Part shown: one piece after another, positions 8,084 through 16,313 of the stretch
Numbering within the stretch: the stretch's first letter is position 1
Layout: each line of letters starts with the position of its first letter
Source of the DNA: JAAURB01 sp049649525
Lineage (GTDB): Bacteria > Cyanobacteriota > Cyanobacteriia > Cyanobacteriales > Microcoleaceae
DNA: 64,000 nucleotides
NCBI GenBank assembly: GCA_049649525.1
Contig: JBARZE010000065.1
Span: 1 to 64,000 of the forward strand
Reading direction: 5' to 3'
Notes under the pieces: model-generated
Databases searched by the model: none
What the model was told of the DNA's origin: nothing
The model's input: only the letters and a program-made list of their open reading frames with translations
Made by a program: the position numbers and the translations under genes

Positions 8084-11000
8084 ATGTTGCTATTCGTCAG
8101 TACGTTTATCAAACGGCCCGTTCTAACCACGGTCTGTACAATCCTAATTGTGTTAGTGGGTATGGTGTGCATTCCCCTACTCCCTATTTCTCAACTGCCT
8201 CAACTGGCAAACACTCAGATTAACGTCACAGCGGCCAATATCGGGGCTGATGCTGAAACGACAGAAACAACTGTTACTACCCTAATAGAACGAGAAATTA
8301 ACGGGGTAGAAGACATGAAATACATTACCTCGAATACAGGAAATAACGGTGTATCGAATACTTCTGTGATTTTCCCGGTTGAGGTGGATAAAGATATTGC
8401 TCAGGTGAATGTTCAAAACCGGGTGGGTCAGGTAGAATCGAGCTTACCGGAAGTAGTGCGGCAGACAGGGGTTACAGTCGAGGCCGCATCTCCGAGTATT
8501 TTGTTGGTGCTGGCGTTTTATTCCGATACTGACGAAAACGGTAACTACATTTATGATGATATTTTTATCAGTAACTATCTCGATTTAAATGTCATCGACC
8601 AACTGAAGCGGGTGACAGGGGTCGGTCAAGCCCAACTATTTGGAGAACGTAGATATGCCATGCGAATTTGGCTCGATCCTCAACGGATGGCAGCACGAGG
8701 ATTAAATGCTCAAGATGTGGCAAGTGCGTTGCGAGAACAAAATGTTCAGGTTGGGGCGGGAAAAATTGGCCAGTCTCCGACTCCTGAAGATCAACTATTT
8801 GAAATTCCGCTACAGGCAGTAGGACGTTTGCAAAATGCCACAGAATTTGAAGAGTTAGTCCTAAAACGAGGAGAAGATGGCAACTTAGTCACCGTTAGAG
8901 ATGTTGGTCGAGTGGAGTTGGGGGCAGAAGATTACAGCACTGTGGCAACATTTAGAGGTCAACCGACAGTCGGAATTGGGATTTATCAACTTCCCGGTAG
9001 TAATGCCCTTGAGGTCGCCCGTCAAGTCAAGGAAACAGCCGCAGAATTGAGTAAAACGTTCCCTCCCGGTATTCAGTATGAAGTGCCTTACGATACGACA
9101 TTATTTGTTTCAGCGTCTTTGAAAGAAGTTGTCACCACTCTAATTCAAGCGGTTGCATTAGTGGTGCTAATTATCTTTATCTTCTTACAAGATTGGCGAG
9201 CGACTCTAATTCCTGCAATTGCCATTCCAGTCGCCTTAATTGGGTCCATGATTGGACTCAAGGTGATGGGATTTGAATTAAATACTTTAACCCTATTTGC
9301 TTGTACCTTGGCAACGGGTTTAGTAGTGGATGATGCCATTGTAATTGTAGAGGCAATCTCACTCAAAATTGAACAAGGCATGAAAGCCCGTCAGGCAGCC
9401 CTAGACGCGATGCAAGAACTGACCGGGGCAACTATTGCTACTTCTTTAGTATTGATGGCGGTGTTTATTCCGGTGTCTTTCTTTCCGGGCACAACCGGAA
9501 TTATCTTTAAACAATTTGCCCTGACGATTGCTTTTGCGGTTGTATTTTCCACCTTTAATGCTCTCACCTTTTCACCCAGTATCTCAGCTTTGATTTTACG
9601 CAAAAAGGGAGAAAAGACGGGGCCGTTGGGTTGGTTTTTTGATAAGTTTAATCAGGGATTTGGTTGGGTACAAAAGCAATATACAAGGCTGATTAACTTC
9701 CTTGTTAGCATCAATACTTTGGTGATGGGGATCTTCATTGGTGGCTTAGTTTTAACCTTTTTAATGTATAGCTGGGTTCCCGGTGGATTTGTCCCGGAAG
9801 AAGACCAAGGCTATTTTCTCGTAATTTACCAAGCCCCAGATGGAGTTTCTCTCAACTACACCTCAAAAGCAACGGATAAAATTACCGACAAAATGTTAGA
9901 AATTCCCGGTGTTAAAGCTACTTTTGGCATTGCTGGATTTAGTTTTCAAGGGGTTAACCCTAGCCAAGGGATAATGTTTGTGCCGTTAGAACCGTGGGAC
10001 GAGCGAGAAGGGGCGGAAAACTCGGTTTATGGGTTACTCGGACAAGCTAATGCGGCTTTACAAGAGATTACAGAAGTACGAGCTTTTGCGGTGAATGCCC
10101 CAGCAGTTCAGGGTTCAGGAAGTGTAGGAGGCTTTGAATTCCAACTCCAAGATCGCAGCGGTAACTTACCCATTGCCACATTACTCGAAAATGGTAATCG
10201 CTTAATTGGAGCCGTCAATACTGATAAATATCCCGCTATTGGCTCCGCTTTCAGTCAATTCTCCGCCAGTAAAGCCCAGAAACGGATTGAAGTATTACGC
10301 GATCGCGCTAAAGCTTTGGATGTCAATATTAGTGATATTTTCAGTACCTTACAAACCTATTTAGGGTCGTCTTATGTGAATGATTTTGTCCTAGGACAGC
10401 GGCAATATCGGGTTTATGTCCAAGCAGAAGCAGAAGCGAGGGTAAGTCCGGACGATATTAATCAACTCTACGTTCGTTCTCAAAGTGGGGAGATGATACC
10501 CTTGGGTGGTTTGATTAAGATTACTGATTTTGTTGGCCCAGAAACCATTACCCACTTTAATGTGTTCCGTTCGATGAAAATTCAAGGGACGGCAGCACCC
10601 GGATATAGTTCAGGACAGGCAATTGCTCAAATGGAACAAGCAGCCGAAGAAGTGTTAGACCCAGGATTTGGTTATGCTTGGCAGGGAACGGCTTTAGAGG
10701 AAAAGGCTTCCGGTGGGGCAGCGCCAATTATTTTCGGTTTAGGGTTTGTGATGGTATTCTTGGTACTCGCTGCTCAGTATGAAAGCTATATTGATCCGTT
10801 AATTATTATGTTGGCGGTTCCTTTGGCGGTATTGGGGGCATTAAGCGCAGTTTGGTTCCGGTCTAATATTTTGATGGCTGGGGGACTATGGCCTGTTATC
10901 ACTAATGATGTTTACTGTCAGGTGGCGCTGGTGATGTTAATTGGGTTAGCCTCGAAAAACTCGATTCTAATTGTAGAATTTGCGAACCAACTGCAAGAGA

Positions 11001-11425
11001 AAGGGTTAAGCATCAAGAAAGCGGCGATACAAGCTGCTGAACAACGATTTCGACCGATTCAAATGACGGCGATTTCTTCTCTAATTGGCTTCTGGCCCTT
11101 GGTGGCGGCTAGCGGGGCGGGTTCAGCCAGTCGTTGGTCTTTGGGAACTGCTATTTTTGGCGGTATGTTAGTGGGAACAATTCTTAGTTTATTAATTACT
11201 CCTAACTTATTTATCGCGGTTAAAACCTTAGAAGCGCGTTTCCTCAAAGGAGAAAAACCCAATAAGAAAGATAAATCAGGCCCTCCTTCTAATGGGTCGG
11301 GTTCATCGGGTAATCACAATCAAGGATCAGACAATGAACAAGCTTTAGCGGGTTCAACCTCGGGTGCAGGAAGTGCTCGTCCTGAAATTAGACCCTCTTC
11401 TGATATTCAAGGAGAAGGAGTATAG
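8084..11425 (+). CDS. RND-family multidrug efflux transporter (HAE1/AcrB type), inner-membrane pump
   Basis: The ATG at 8084 is taken as start; a TTG two codons upstream is possible and neither has a clear ribosome site. The roughly 1113-residue protein has the AcrB plan: a first membrane segment right after STFIKRP, a large periplasmic loop, the conserved TM4 aspartate pair in GLVVDDAIVIVEAI, a second large loop, and a final membrane bundle. Pumps of this class export drugs, dyes or lipids using the proton gradient. The C-terminal 50 residues are low-complexity (Gly/Ser/Asn-rich, GSGSSGNHNQGSDNEQ), unusual for the family. The periplasmic adaptor and outer-membrane channel genes normally found beside such pumps are absent here. 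Confidence 0.9.
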   Translation: MLLFVSTFIKRPVLTTVCTILIVLVGMVCIPLLPISQLPQLANTQINVTAANIGADAETTETTVTTLIEREINGVEDMKYITSNTGNNGVSNTSVIFPVEVDKDIAQVNVQNRVGQVESSLPEVVRQTGVTVEAASPSILLVLAFYSDTDENGNYIYDDIFISNYLDLNVIDQLKRVTGVGQAQLFGERRYAMRIWLDPQRMAARGLNAQDVASALREQNVQVGAGKIGQSPTPEDQLFEIPLQAVGRLQNATEFEELVLKRGEDGNLVTVRDVGRVELGAEDYSTVATFRGQPTVGIGIYQLPGSNALEVARQVKETAAELSKTFPPGIQYEVPYDTTLFVSASLKEVVTTLIQAVALVVLIIFIFLQDWRATLIPAIAIPVALIGSMIGLKVMGFELNTLTLFACTLATGLVVDDAIVIVEAISLKIEQGMKARQAALDAMQELTGATIATSLVLMAVFIPVSFFPGTTGIIFKQFALTIAFAVVFSTFNALTFSPSISALILRKKGEKTGPLGWFFDKFNQGFGWVQKQYTRLINFLVSINTLVMGIFIGGLVLTFLMYSWVPGGFVPEEDQGYFLVIYQAPDGVSLNYTSKATDKITDKMLEIPGVKATFGIAGFSFQGVNPSQGIMFVPLEPWDEREGAENSVYGLLGQANAALQEITEVRAFAVNAPAVQGSGSVGGFEFQLQDRSGNLPIATLLENGNRLIGAVNTDKYPAIGSAFSQFSASKAQKRIEVLRDRAKALDVNISDIFSTLQTYLGSSYVNDFVLGQRQYRVYVQAEAEARVSPDDINQLYVRSQSGEMIPLGGLIKITDFVGPETITHFNVFRSMKIQGTAAPGYSSGQAIAQMEQAAEEVLDPGFGYAWQGTALEEKASGGAAPIIFGLGFVMVFLVLAAQYESYIDPLIIMLAVPLAVLGALSAVWFRSNILMAGGLWPVITNDVYCQVALVMLIGLASKNSILIVEFANQLQEKGLSIKKAAIQAAEQRFRPIQMTAISSLIGFWPLVAASGAGSASRWSLGTAIFGGMLVGTILSLLITPNLFIAVKTLEARFLKGEKPNKKDKSGPPSNGSGSSGNHNQGSDNEQALAGSTSGAGSARPEIRPSSDIQGEGV

Positions 11426-11602
11426 CTAAGGAGTAAAGAGTAATGGGGAATGGGGAATGGGTAAGGAGTAAGGAGTTGTCGTGATGTTATATGTAACGTC
11501 TCTATACGCCCGTAGAGTTTATGATGATTGCCTGTGGGTATGAGTTCATCATTCATAACTCATCATTCATAACTCATCATTCATAATTTATTTACTTGTG
11601 CC
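11426..11602. repeat. Intergenic short repeats before the sulfotransferase
   Basis: Contains an AGGAGTAA/GGGGAATG purine-rich run (11428-11478), a segment with AACGTCTCTA (near 11490-11500) that also occurs in the inverted repeat at 62067-62115, and a 14-bp tandem repeat AACTCATCATTCAT in about three copies (11543-11584), 18 bases before the start codon. No ribosome site is evident. Confidence 0.75.
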
Positions 11603-12844
11603 ATGGTTCAACCTGCTTTAACCTTCCAAAAGCCCGATCGATCATGGAAAATGAGTCTGATCAATCAGATAGCATCTCCTCTAGCTCGTAATGGTATCCC
11701 TGGTGTTGATTTAACCGCATCATCCTTGTTAAAAGATGCTCAACAACAAACTCAACTCTCCGACTGGGGAGATCCACATTTTCGAGTGGCTTTAGAAACT
11801 TTACTCAATGCATTTGATACCGAAGCGCGTCTCAATTTTTTAGGGCGATATTTTTTACGGAGATATTGCCTCAACTTATTAAAAAATCGTCTACAACTGC
11901 AAGCGGATTTCAAACACTATCCAGAAATTCAACAAGTCCCCATTCAACGTCCTTTATTTATCCTGGGTTTACCCCGAACCGGAACCACTTTTCTACACAA
12001 TCTTTTGTCTCAAGATCCTAATAGTCGCTGGCTACGAATGTGGGAGTTGTACTTTCCCGTTCCAGCACCAGAAGAAAATGACCCTAACTGTCCTGCTCGT
12101 ATTGAAGCCGCACAGGCGATGATTGATTCGGTTCAAAAGCTAGCCCCGAAATTGGCGATCGCCCATGATTTAAAGGCGACTAATCCAGAAGAATGTAATG
12201 TCTTATTTGAGCATGAGTTTACGAGTTTGTTGTTTGGATTACGAACCCATATTCCCTCTTATACTCAGTGGTTAGATACATTAGATTGGACTCCATTTTA
12301 TCAGTCTTATCGCCAACAATTACAGTATTTATCTTGGCGCTATCGTCGCGATCATTGGGTGTTAAAAGCGCCAGTACATCTACTACATTTGGATACATTA
12401 CTCAAGGTTTTTCCAGATGCAAATATTGTCTGGAATCATCGAGATCCGCTCGAAACTTTGCCCTCAGTCTGTAGTTTATGTGGGATAATTCGCAGTATTT
12501 ACACCGATCATATTGATTTAAATGAAATTGGTCAATATTGGCTTAATCGCTTAGCTGATGGGGTAGAGTCGGCGATAGTGGCGCGTCAGTCCGTCTCAGA
12601 AGAACAGTTTTTTGATGTGAATTATTCAGATTTAACTCAAAATCCGATTAATACGGTTCGCCGCATTTACGATCATTTTGATTATCCTTATACTCCAGAA
12701 ATGGAACAAAATATTAATCGTTGGCTAACTGATAACCCCCAACACAAACACGGAGTACACCGCTATTGTCTCGAAACATTTGGACTCGATGCCGAGGCGG
12801 TTAATCAACGATATCATTACTATCGGACTCAATTTAATGTTTGA
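11603..12844 (+). CDS. Sulfotransferase family protein (Sulfotransfer_3 type)
   Basis: A 413-residue soluble protein. The PAPS 5'-phosphosulfate loop is LGLPRTGTTF at 121-130, and the 3'-phosphate region is NIVWNHRDPLETLPSV further on, both typical of the Sulfotransfer_3 family. The N-terminal 110 residues are helical and family-specific. Such enzymes move a sulfate group from PAPS to a hydroxyl on a sugar, lipid or small molecule. The glycosyltransferases and acetyltransferase just downstream suggest a polysaccharide or glycolipid acceptor, but the 277-base gap makes a shared transcript uncertain. The acceptor is not identifiable. Confidence 0.85.
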   Translation: MVQPALTFQKPDRSWKMSLINQIASPLARNGIPGVDLTASSLLKDAQQQTQLSDWGDPHFRVALETLLNAFDTEARLNFLGRYFLRRYCLNLLKNRLQLQADFKHYPEIQQVPIQRPLFILGLPRTGTTFLHNLLSQDPNSRWLRMWELYFPVPAPEENDPNCPARIEAAQAMIDSVQKLAPKLAIAHDLKATNPEECNVLFEHEFTSLLFGLRTHIPSYTQWLDTLDWTPFYQSYRQQLQYLSWRYRRDHWVLKAPVHLLHLDTLLKVFPDANIVWNHRDPLETLPSVCSLCGIIRSIYTDHIDLNEIGQYWLNRLADGVESAIVARQSVSEEQFFDVNYSDLTQNPINTVRRIYDHFDYPYTPEMEQNINRWLTDNPQHKHGVHRYCLETFGLDAEAVNQRYHYYRTQFNV

Positions 12845-13121
12845 ATCTATCGCGCTGGTAATAGTTTCACACAATCTGTCATTGAAATCGATAGGACTGG
12901 GTATTCTACAATTATTGAACCTCAGTTCTATGTGCATCTATTGCAGCGTTACCGTAACAGTCCTGACAGAGGGATGAAATTAATATCATCTCTACCAGTT
13001 ATAATCTTGTGATTCGACACAAGGTAAACAACTGATCGTCAGGTTAATGCGGAACTTCTGTTTAATGTAGACTGTACTATAGGCTGAGGTTAAGATTATA
13101 GAGAGTTCAGGAGTCTTACCT

Positions 13122-14069
13122 GTGTCCGAACCTGTTATTTCTGTTATTATTTGTACTCATAATCGCGATCCCTATCTCGGCACTGCTTTAGACAGTGTCC
13201 TGGGGCAAGATTTTGAGGATTATGAAGTTGTGGTGGTGGATAATGCCTCTACCGATAATACTCGTCAAGTGGTTGAAGAGCGTTTATCTAATCCTCGTTT
13301 GCGATATATTCATGAACCTAAATTAGGCTTGAATGTGGCGCGTAACCGAGGTGCAGCCGAAACTACAGCGCCTTTGATCGCTTATTTTGATGATGATGCC
13401 ATTGCCCCACCGACTTGGCTGCAAGCGCTTTATACTGCTTTTCAAAATAACGAAAAGTTGGGAGTCGCGGGCGGAAAAGTGACTTTAGTTTGGCCAGAAG
13501 GATATACTCAACCTCAATGGTTATCACCGTCTTTAGCAGGGAATTTGGGCGCTTATGACTTGGGAGACAGCGAGGTTAATATCACTAACCCCGGAGATAC
13601 TCCTCGTGGCTTAAATTATGCTATGCGGCGCACCGCTTTGGAAGAAGTGGGCGGTTTTCAGCTTAATCTTGATCGAGTGGGTAAAAACCTGTTATCTCAC
13701 GGGGAACTTTACATGACTGAAGTGGTTCTCAAAAAAGGATGGCTTGTGGCTTACCTACCTGAAGCAGAAGTGGGTCATCAAGTGTCTTCCGAACGACTGA
13801 AACAAAGCTGGTATTTTCGTCGGGGTTGGTGGCAAGGCATCAGCGAATGCTATCGAGAACAAATTGCTGGTTCTGCGGGCTTACAGCAGTTACCTCGTGG
13901 GGGTGAACGGCTAATTAGAGGTTTGTATAACGTCGTTAAATATATCAGCGATCCGGCCTGTCGCTTTGATAATGTGATCTATGCTTACGGTCAACTGGGT
14001 TATTTAAGTGCAGCGGTTAAGGGAATGCTATCTAAACCGAATTCAACTCAACAGCCCCATACCAGTTAA
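13122..14069 (+). CDS. Family 2 glycosyltransferase
   Basis: A 315-residue GT2 enzyme. The nucleotide-sugar fold begins at ISVIICTHNRDP (6-17), with VVVDNAST (37-44) and the metal-binding FDDDA at 89-93. It starts with GTG after TCAGGAG. No membrane segments are obvious, so it is likely a peripheral inverting transferase that adds a sugar to a lipid-linked or exported polysaccharide. It is followed after 62 bases by a second GT2 gene and then an acyltransferase, a layout found in exopolysaccharide clusters of filamentous cyanobacteria. Donor and acceptor are unknown. Confidence 0.85.
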   Translation: MSEPVISVIICTHNRDPYLGTALDSVLGQDFEDYEVVVVDNASTDNTRQVVEERLSNPRLRYIHEPKLGLNVARNRGAAETTAPLIAYFDDDAIAPPTWLQALYTAFQNNEKLGVAGGKVTLVWPEGYTQPQWLSPSLAGNLGAYDLGDSEVNITNPGDTPRGLNYAMRRTALEEVGGFQLNLDRVGKNLLSHGELYMTEVVLKKGWLVAYLPEAEVGHQVSSERLKQSWYFRRGWWQGISECYREQIAGSAGLQQLPRGGERLIRGLYNVVKYISDPACRFDNVIYAYGQLGYLSAAVKGMLSKPNSTQQPHTS

Positions 14070-14131
14070 GGGTATAGGGTTATGAATGACTGCCTCAACT
14101 GTATACCGTATTATTTGCTTACAATTTTACT

Positions 14132-15085
14132 ATGATCTCCACCCGTAAAATTCCCATTTCAGTTTTAATTCCAGCCAAAAACGAAGAACAAAATTTACCC
14201 GCTTGTCTTGAAAGTGTTTCGCGGGCTGATGAAATATTTGTTGTAGACTCTCAAAGTAGCGATCGCACCGCTGAAATTGCTCAACAACATGGTGCGGAAG
14301 TGGTACAGTTTGATTTTAATGGTCACTGGCCGAAAAAGAAAAACTGGTCTATTCAAAACTTGCCTTTTCGTAACGAATGGGTGTTAATTGTAGATTGTGA
14401 TGAACGCATTACCCCTGAACTTTGGGATGAAATTGCCATTGCGATTGAACAACCGAATTATTCGGGTTATTATCTGAATCGACGTGTGTTTTTCCTGGGG
14501 ACTTGGGTTCGTCACGGCGGTAAATATCCCGATTGGAATTTACGCTTATTTAAACACAAAGAGGGTTATTACGAAAACCTGAAAACTGAAGGGGTGCGTA
14601 ATACTGGGGATAATGAAGTTCATGAACACGTTGTGATTTCTTCACAAGGTCAAGTCGGGTATCTCAAACAGGACATGATCCATGAAGATTTCCGCGATAT
14701 GTTCCATTGGATCGAACGTCATAACCGTTATTCTAACTGGGAAGCCCAGGTTTACTATAATATCCTGACCGGACAAAATGATAGTCAAACGATTGGTGCA
14801 AACTTGTTTGGTGATGCGGTTCAACGTAAGCGATTTCTGAAAAAAATCTGGGTAAGATTACCCTTGAGACCCTTGTTAAGATTTATCTTATTCTATTTCA
14901 TTCGCTTAGGATTTTTAGATGGACGCGCGGGCTATATTTATGGTCGCTTACTGAGTCAATATGAATACCAAATTGGGATTAAACTCTATGAATTAAGTCA
15001 GTTTGGGGGTCATTTAAATGTTTCTCAACCTCAACCTAAACCGACTGTTATTCCTCCTGTGGTGCAGGCTGTTGGCCGGGAGTAG
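14132..15085 (+). CDS. Family 2 glycosyltransferase (WaaE/KdtX-like)
   Basis: A 317-residue GT2 enzyme. It has VLIPAKNEEQNLPACL at 11-26, FVVDSQSSDRT at 36-46 and the DxD-type VDCDE at 87-91, a pattern close to the LPS-core glucosyltransferase WaaE group. A hydrophobic stretch near residues 247-262 (PLLRFILFYFIRLGFL) may form a membrane-associated helix. It sits between another GT2 and a hexapeptide acetyltransferase on the same strand, so the three probably build one glycan. The exact linkage cannot be read. Confidence 0.85.
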   Translation: MISTRKIPISVLIPAKNEEQNLPACLESVSRADEIFVVDSQSSDRTAEIAQQHGAEVVQFDFNGHWPKKKNWSIQNLPFRNEWVLIVDCDERITPELWDEIAIAIEQPNYSGYYLNRRVFFLGTWVRHGGKYPDWNLRLFKHKEGYYENLKTEGVRNTGDNEVHEHVVISSQGQVGYLKQDMIHEDFRDMFHWIERHNRYSNWEAQVYYNILTGQNDSQTIGANLFGDAVQRKRFLKKIWVRLPLRPLLRFILFYFIRLGFLDGRAGYIYGRLLSQYEYQIGIKLYELSQFGGHLNVSQPQPKPTVIPPVVQAVGRE

Positions 15086-15238
15086 GCAGAAGGAGGGAGT
15101 GGGGAGATAAGGAGACAAGGGGGATAGAGAACGATGAAACTGATCTATCTTCCTCTACTGCGATGTTCAGTAGCTTCCCCTGGAAGTCTGTCTATCTCTT
15201 ATCTGCTGTTCCCTCTAATAACGAATAACTAACAACTC
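15086..15238. repeat. Purine-rich intergenic repeat (GGAG/GGGAGATAAGGAGA type)
   Basis: Bases 15086-15125 are a purine-rich run with GTGGGGAGATAAGGAGACAAGGGGG. It resembles the GGGGAGAT-type repeats at 54985-55112 (opposite strand) and 63712-63785. The rest of the gap shows no further structure. Confidence 0.5.
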
Positions 15239-15808
15239 ATGACGAATAATACAACCCCTTGGGTAGATTTGCGTCAGTATGATCAGTCTTGGTTTGATCG
15301 GGGAAAACCGGGTTGGTTTATTCTACTGTGGTGGTTTATCCAAGCTATTACATTTCCCCTAACGTTACATCCAATGAATGGGATACGGTGCTGGATTTTA
15401 CGATTATTTGGCGCTGAAATTGGCACGGGAGTTGTGATCCGTCCGACTGCACGATTGACTTATCCCTGGAAAGTGAAAATTGGGGATTATAGTTGGATCG
15501 GGGATGATGTGGTTTTGTATAGTTTAGATTCTATTACGATTGGTCAACATTGTGTGATTTCTCAGAAAAGTTATCTTTGTACAGGGAGTCATGACATCAG
15601 CGATCCGGCGTTTGGCTTGAAAACGGCTCCCATTCAGGTGGAAAATGGCGCTTGGCTGGCGACAGATTGCTTTGTGGCACCGGGTGTCAATATTGGTGCA
15701 AACGCGGTTGTTGGCGCTCGTAGCAGTGTCTTCTGCGATTTACCCGGCGGTTATATTTGTATCGGGACTCCCTGTCGTCCTAAGTCTCCTCGACAGATGC
15801 AGAATTAA
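15239..15808 (+). CDS. hpsU: Left-handed beta-helix (hexapeptide) acetyltransferase, WcaF/HpsU-like
   Basis: A 189-residue protein. The hydrophobic N-terminus (PGWFILLWWFIQAITF, 20-35) is followed by a hexapeptide-repeat beta-helix: IGTGVVIRPTARL, VKIGDYSWIGDDVV, ITIGQHCVIS, then VNIGANAVVGARSSV and the closing GTPCRPK. The catalytic-type histidine is in TGSHDI. WcaF acetylates colanic-acid sugars; the cyanobacterial relative HpsU is linked to hormogonium polysaccharide. The two GT2 genes just upstream fit a polysaccharide role. The family is firm; the HpsU name is a recollection and less certain. Confidence 0.75.
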   Translation: MTNNTTPWVDLRQYDQSWFDRGKPGWFILLWWFIQAITFPLTLHPMNGIRCWILRLFGAEIGTGVVIRPTARLTYPWKVKIGDYSWIGDDVVLYSLDSITIGQHCVISQKSYLCTGSHDISDPAFGLKTAPIQVENGAWLATDCFVAPGVNIGANAVVGARSSVFCDLPGGYICIGTPCRPKSPRQMQN

Positions 15809-16105
15809 TCGAGCGCGATCATCTCGAAGTATTGCCTTAAAATTATATCAAAACCATACCAGGCGTAGAAAGCACAGAGAGAATATCTTTGTGTTTTTTG
15901 TGTATTTATTATTGTCTTTTTTCTCAAAAAATACATAACTTCCGTTTTGTCATAACTATTAATGAGTAGAACAGTTAATTAATAGCTACATCTTTAAATA
16001 TTAGCCGAGTTTGAGATGGAGCGGGCGATGCAATTTAAGCAAAGCCATAATGCTCATTCAATTTTATCACTAATCTTTTTGGATGTAGATGAGAGGACAA
16101 CAACA

Positions 16106-16306
16106 ATGATCAAGTTTACTTTAACCGCATTACTGATTCAATTTCCCGTATTACTCATTCATACAACTGCGATCGCAACCCCTCAAATATTACTCGCAAC
16201 TGAGTTATCAAATACAGTGTCAGAAGATGATGTGGTTCCTCCTAAAGTCGTTATTCTGCCTTATGATAACGTTGAAGATGATGTGGTTCCCGCGCGATCA
16301 TTCTAG
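16106..16306 (+). CDS. Small exported hypothetical protein with EDDVVP repeats
   Basis: The ATG at 16106 is preferred over one at 16016 because a GAGAGG ribosome site lies just upstream and the product then opens with a clear signal peptide (MIKFTLTALLIQFPVLLIH, likely cleaved after ATA or nearby). The mature part is about 40 residues and contains two copies of EDDVVPP/EDDVVPA, mirrored in DNA by GAAGATGATGTGGTTCC at about 16221 and 16274. No family is recognised. It ends 7 bases from the convergent STAND regulator gene. A secreted or periplasmic peptide is likely; function is unknown. Confidence 0.5.
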   Translation: MIKFTLTALLIQFPVLLIHTTAIATPQILLATELSNTVSEDDVVPPKVVILPYDNVEDDVVPARSF

Positions 16307-16313
16307 GTGATGT

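Noticed and set aside
15645..15938. ORF overlapping the end of the acetyltransferase
   Set aside because: It is in another frame of the acetyltransferase gene and its extension is not protein-like.
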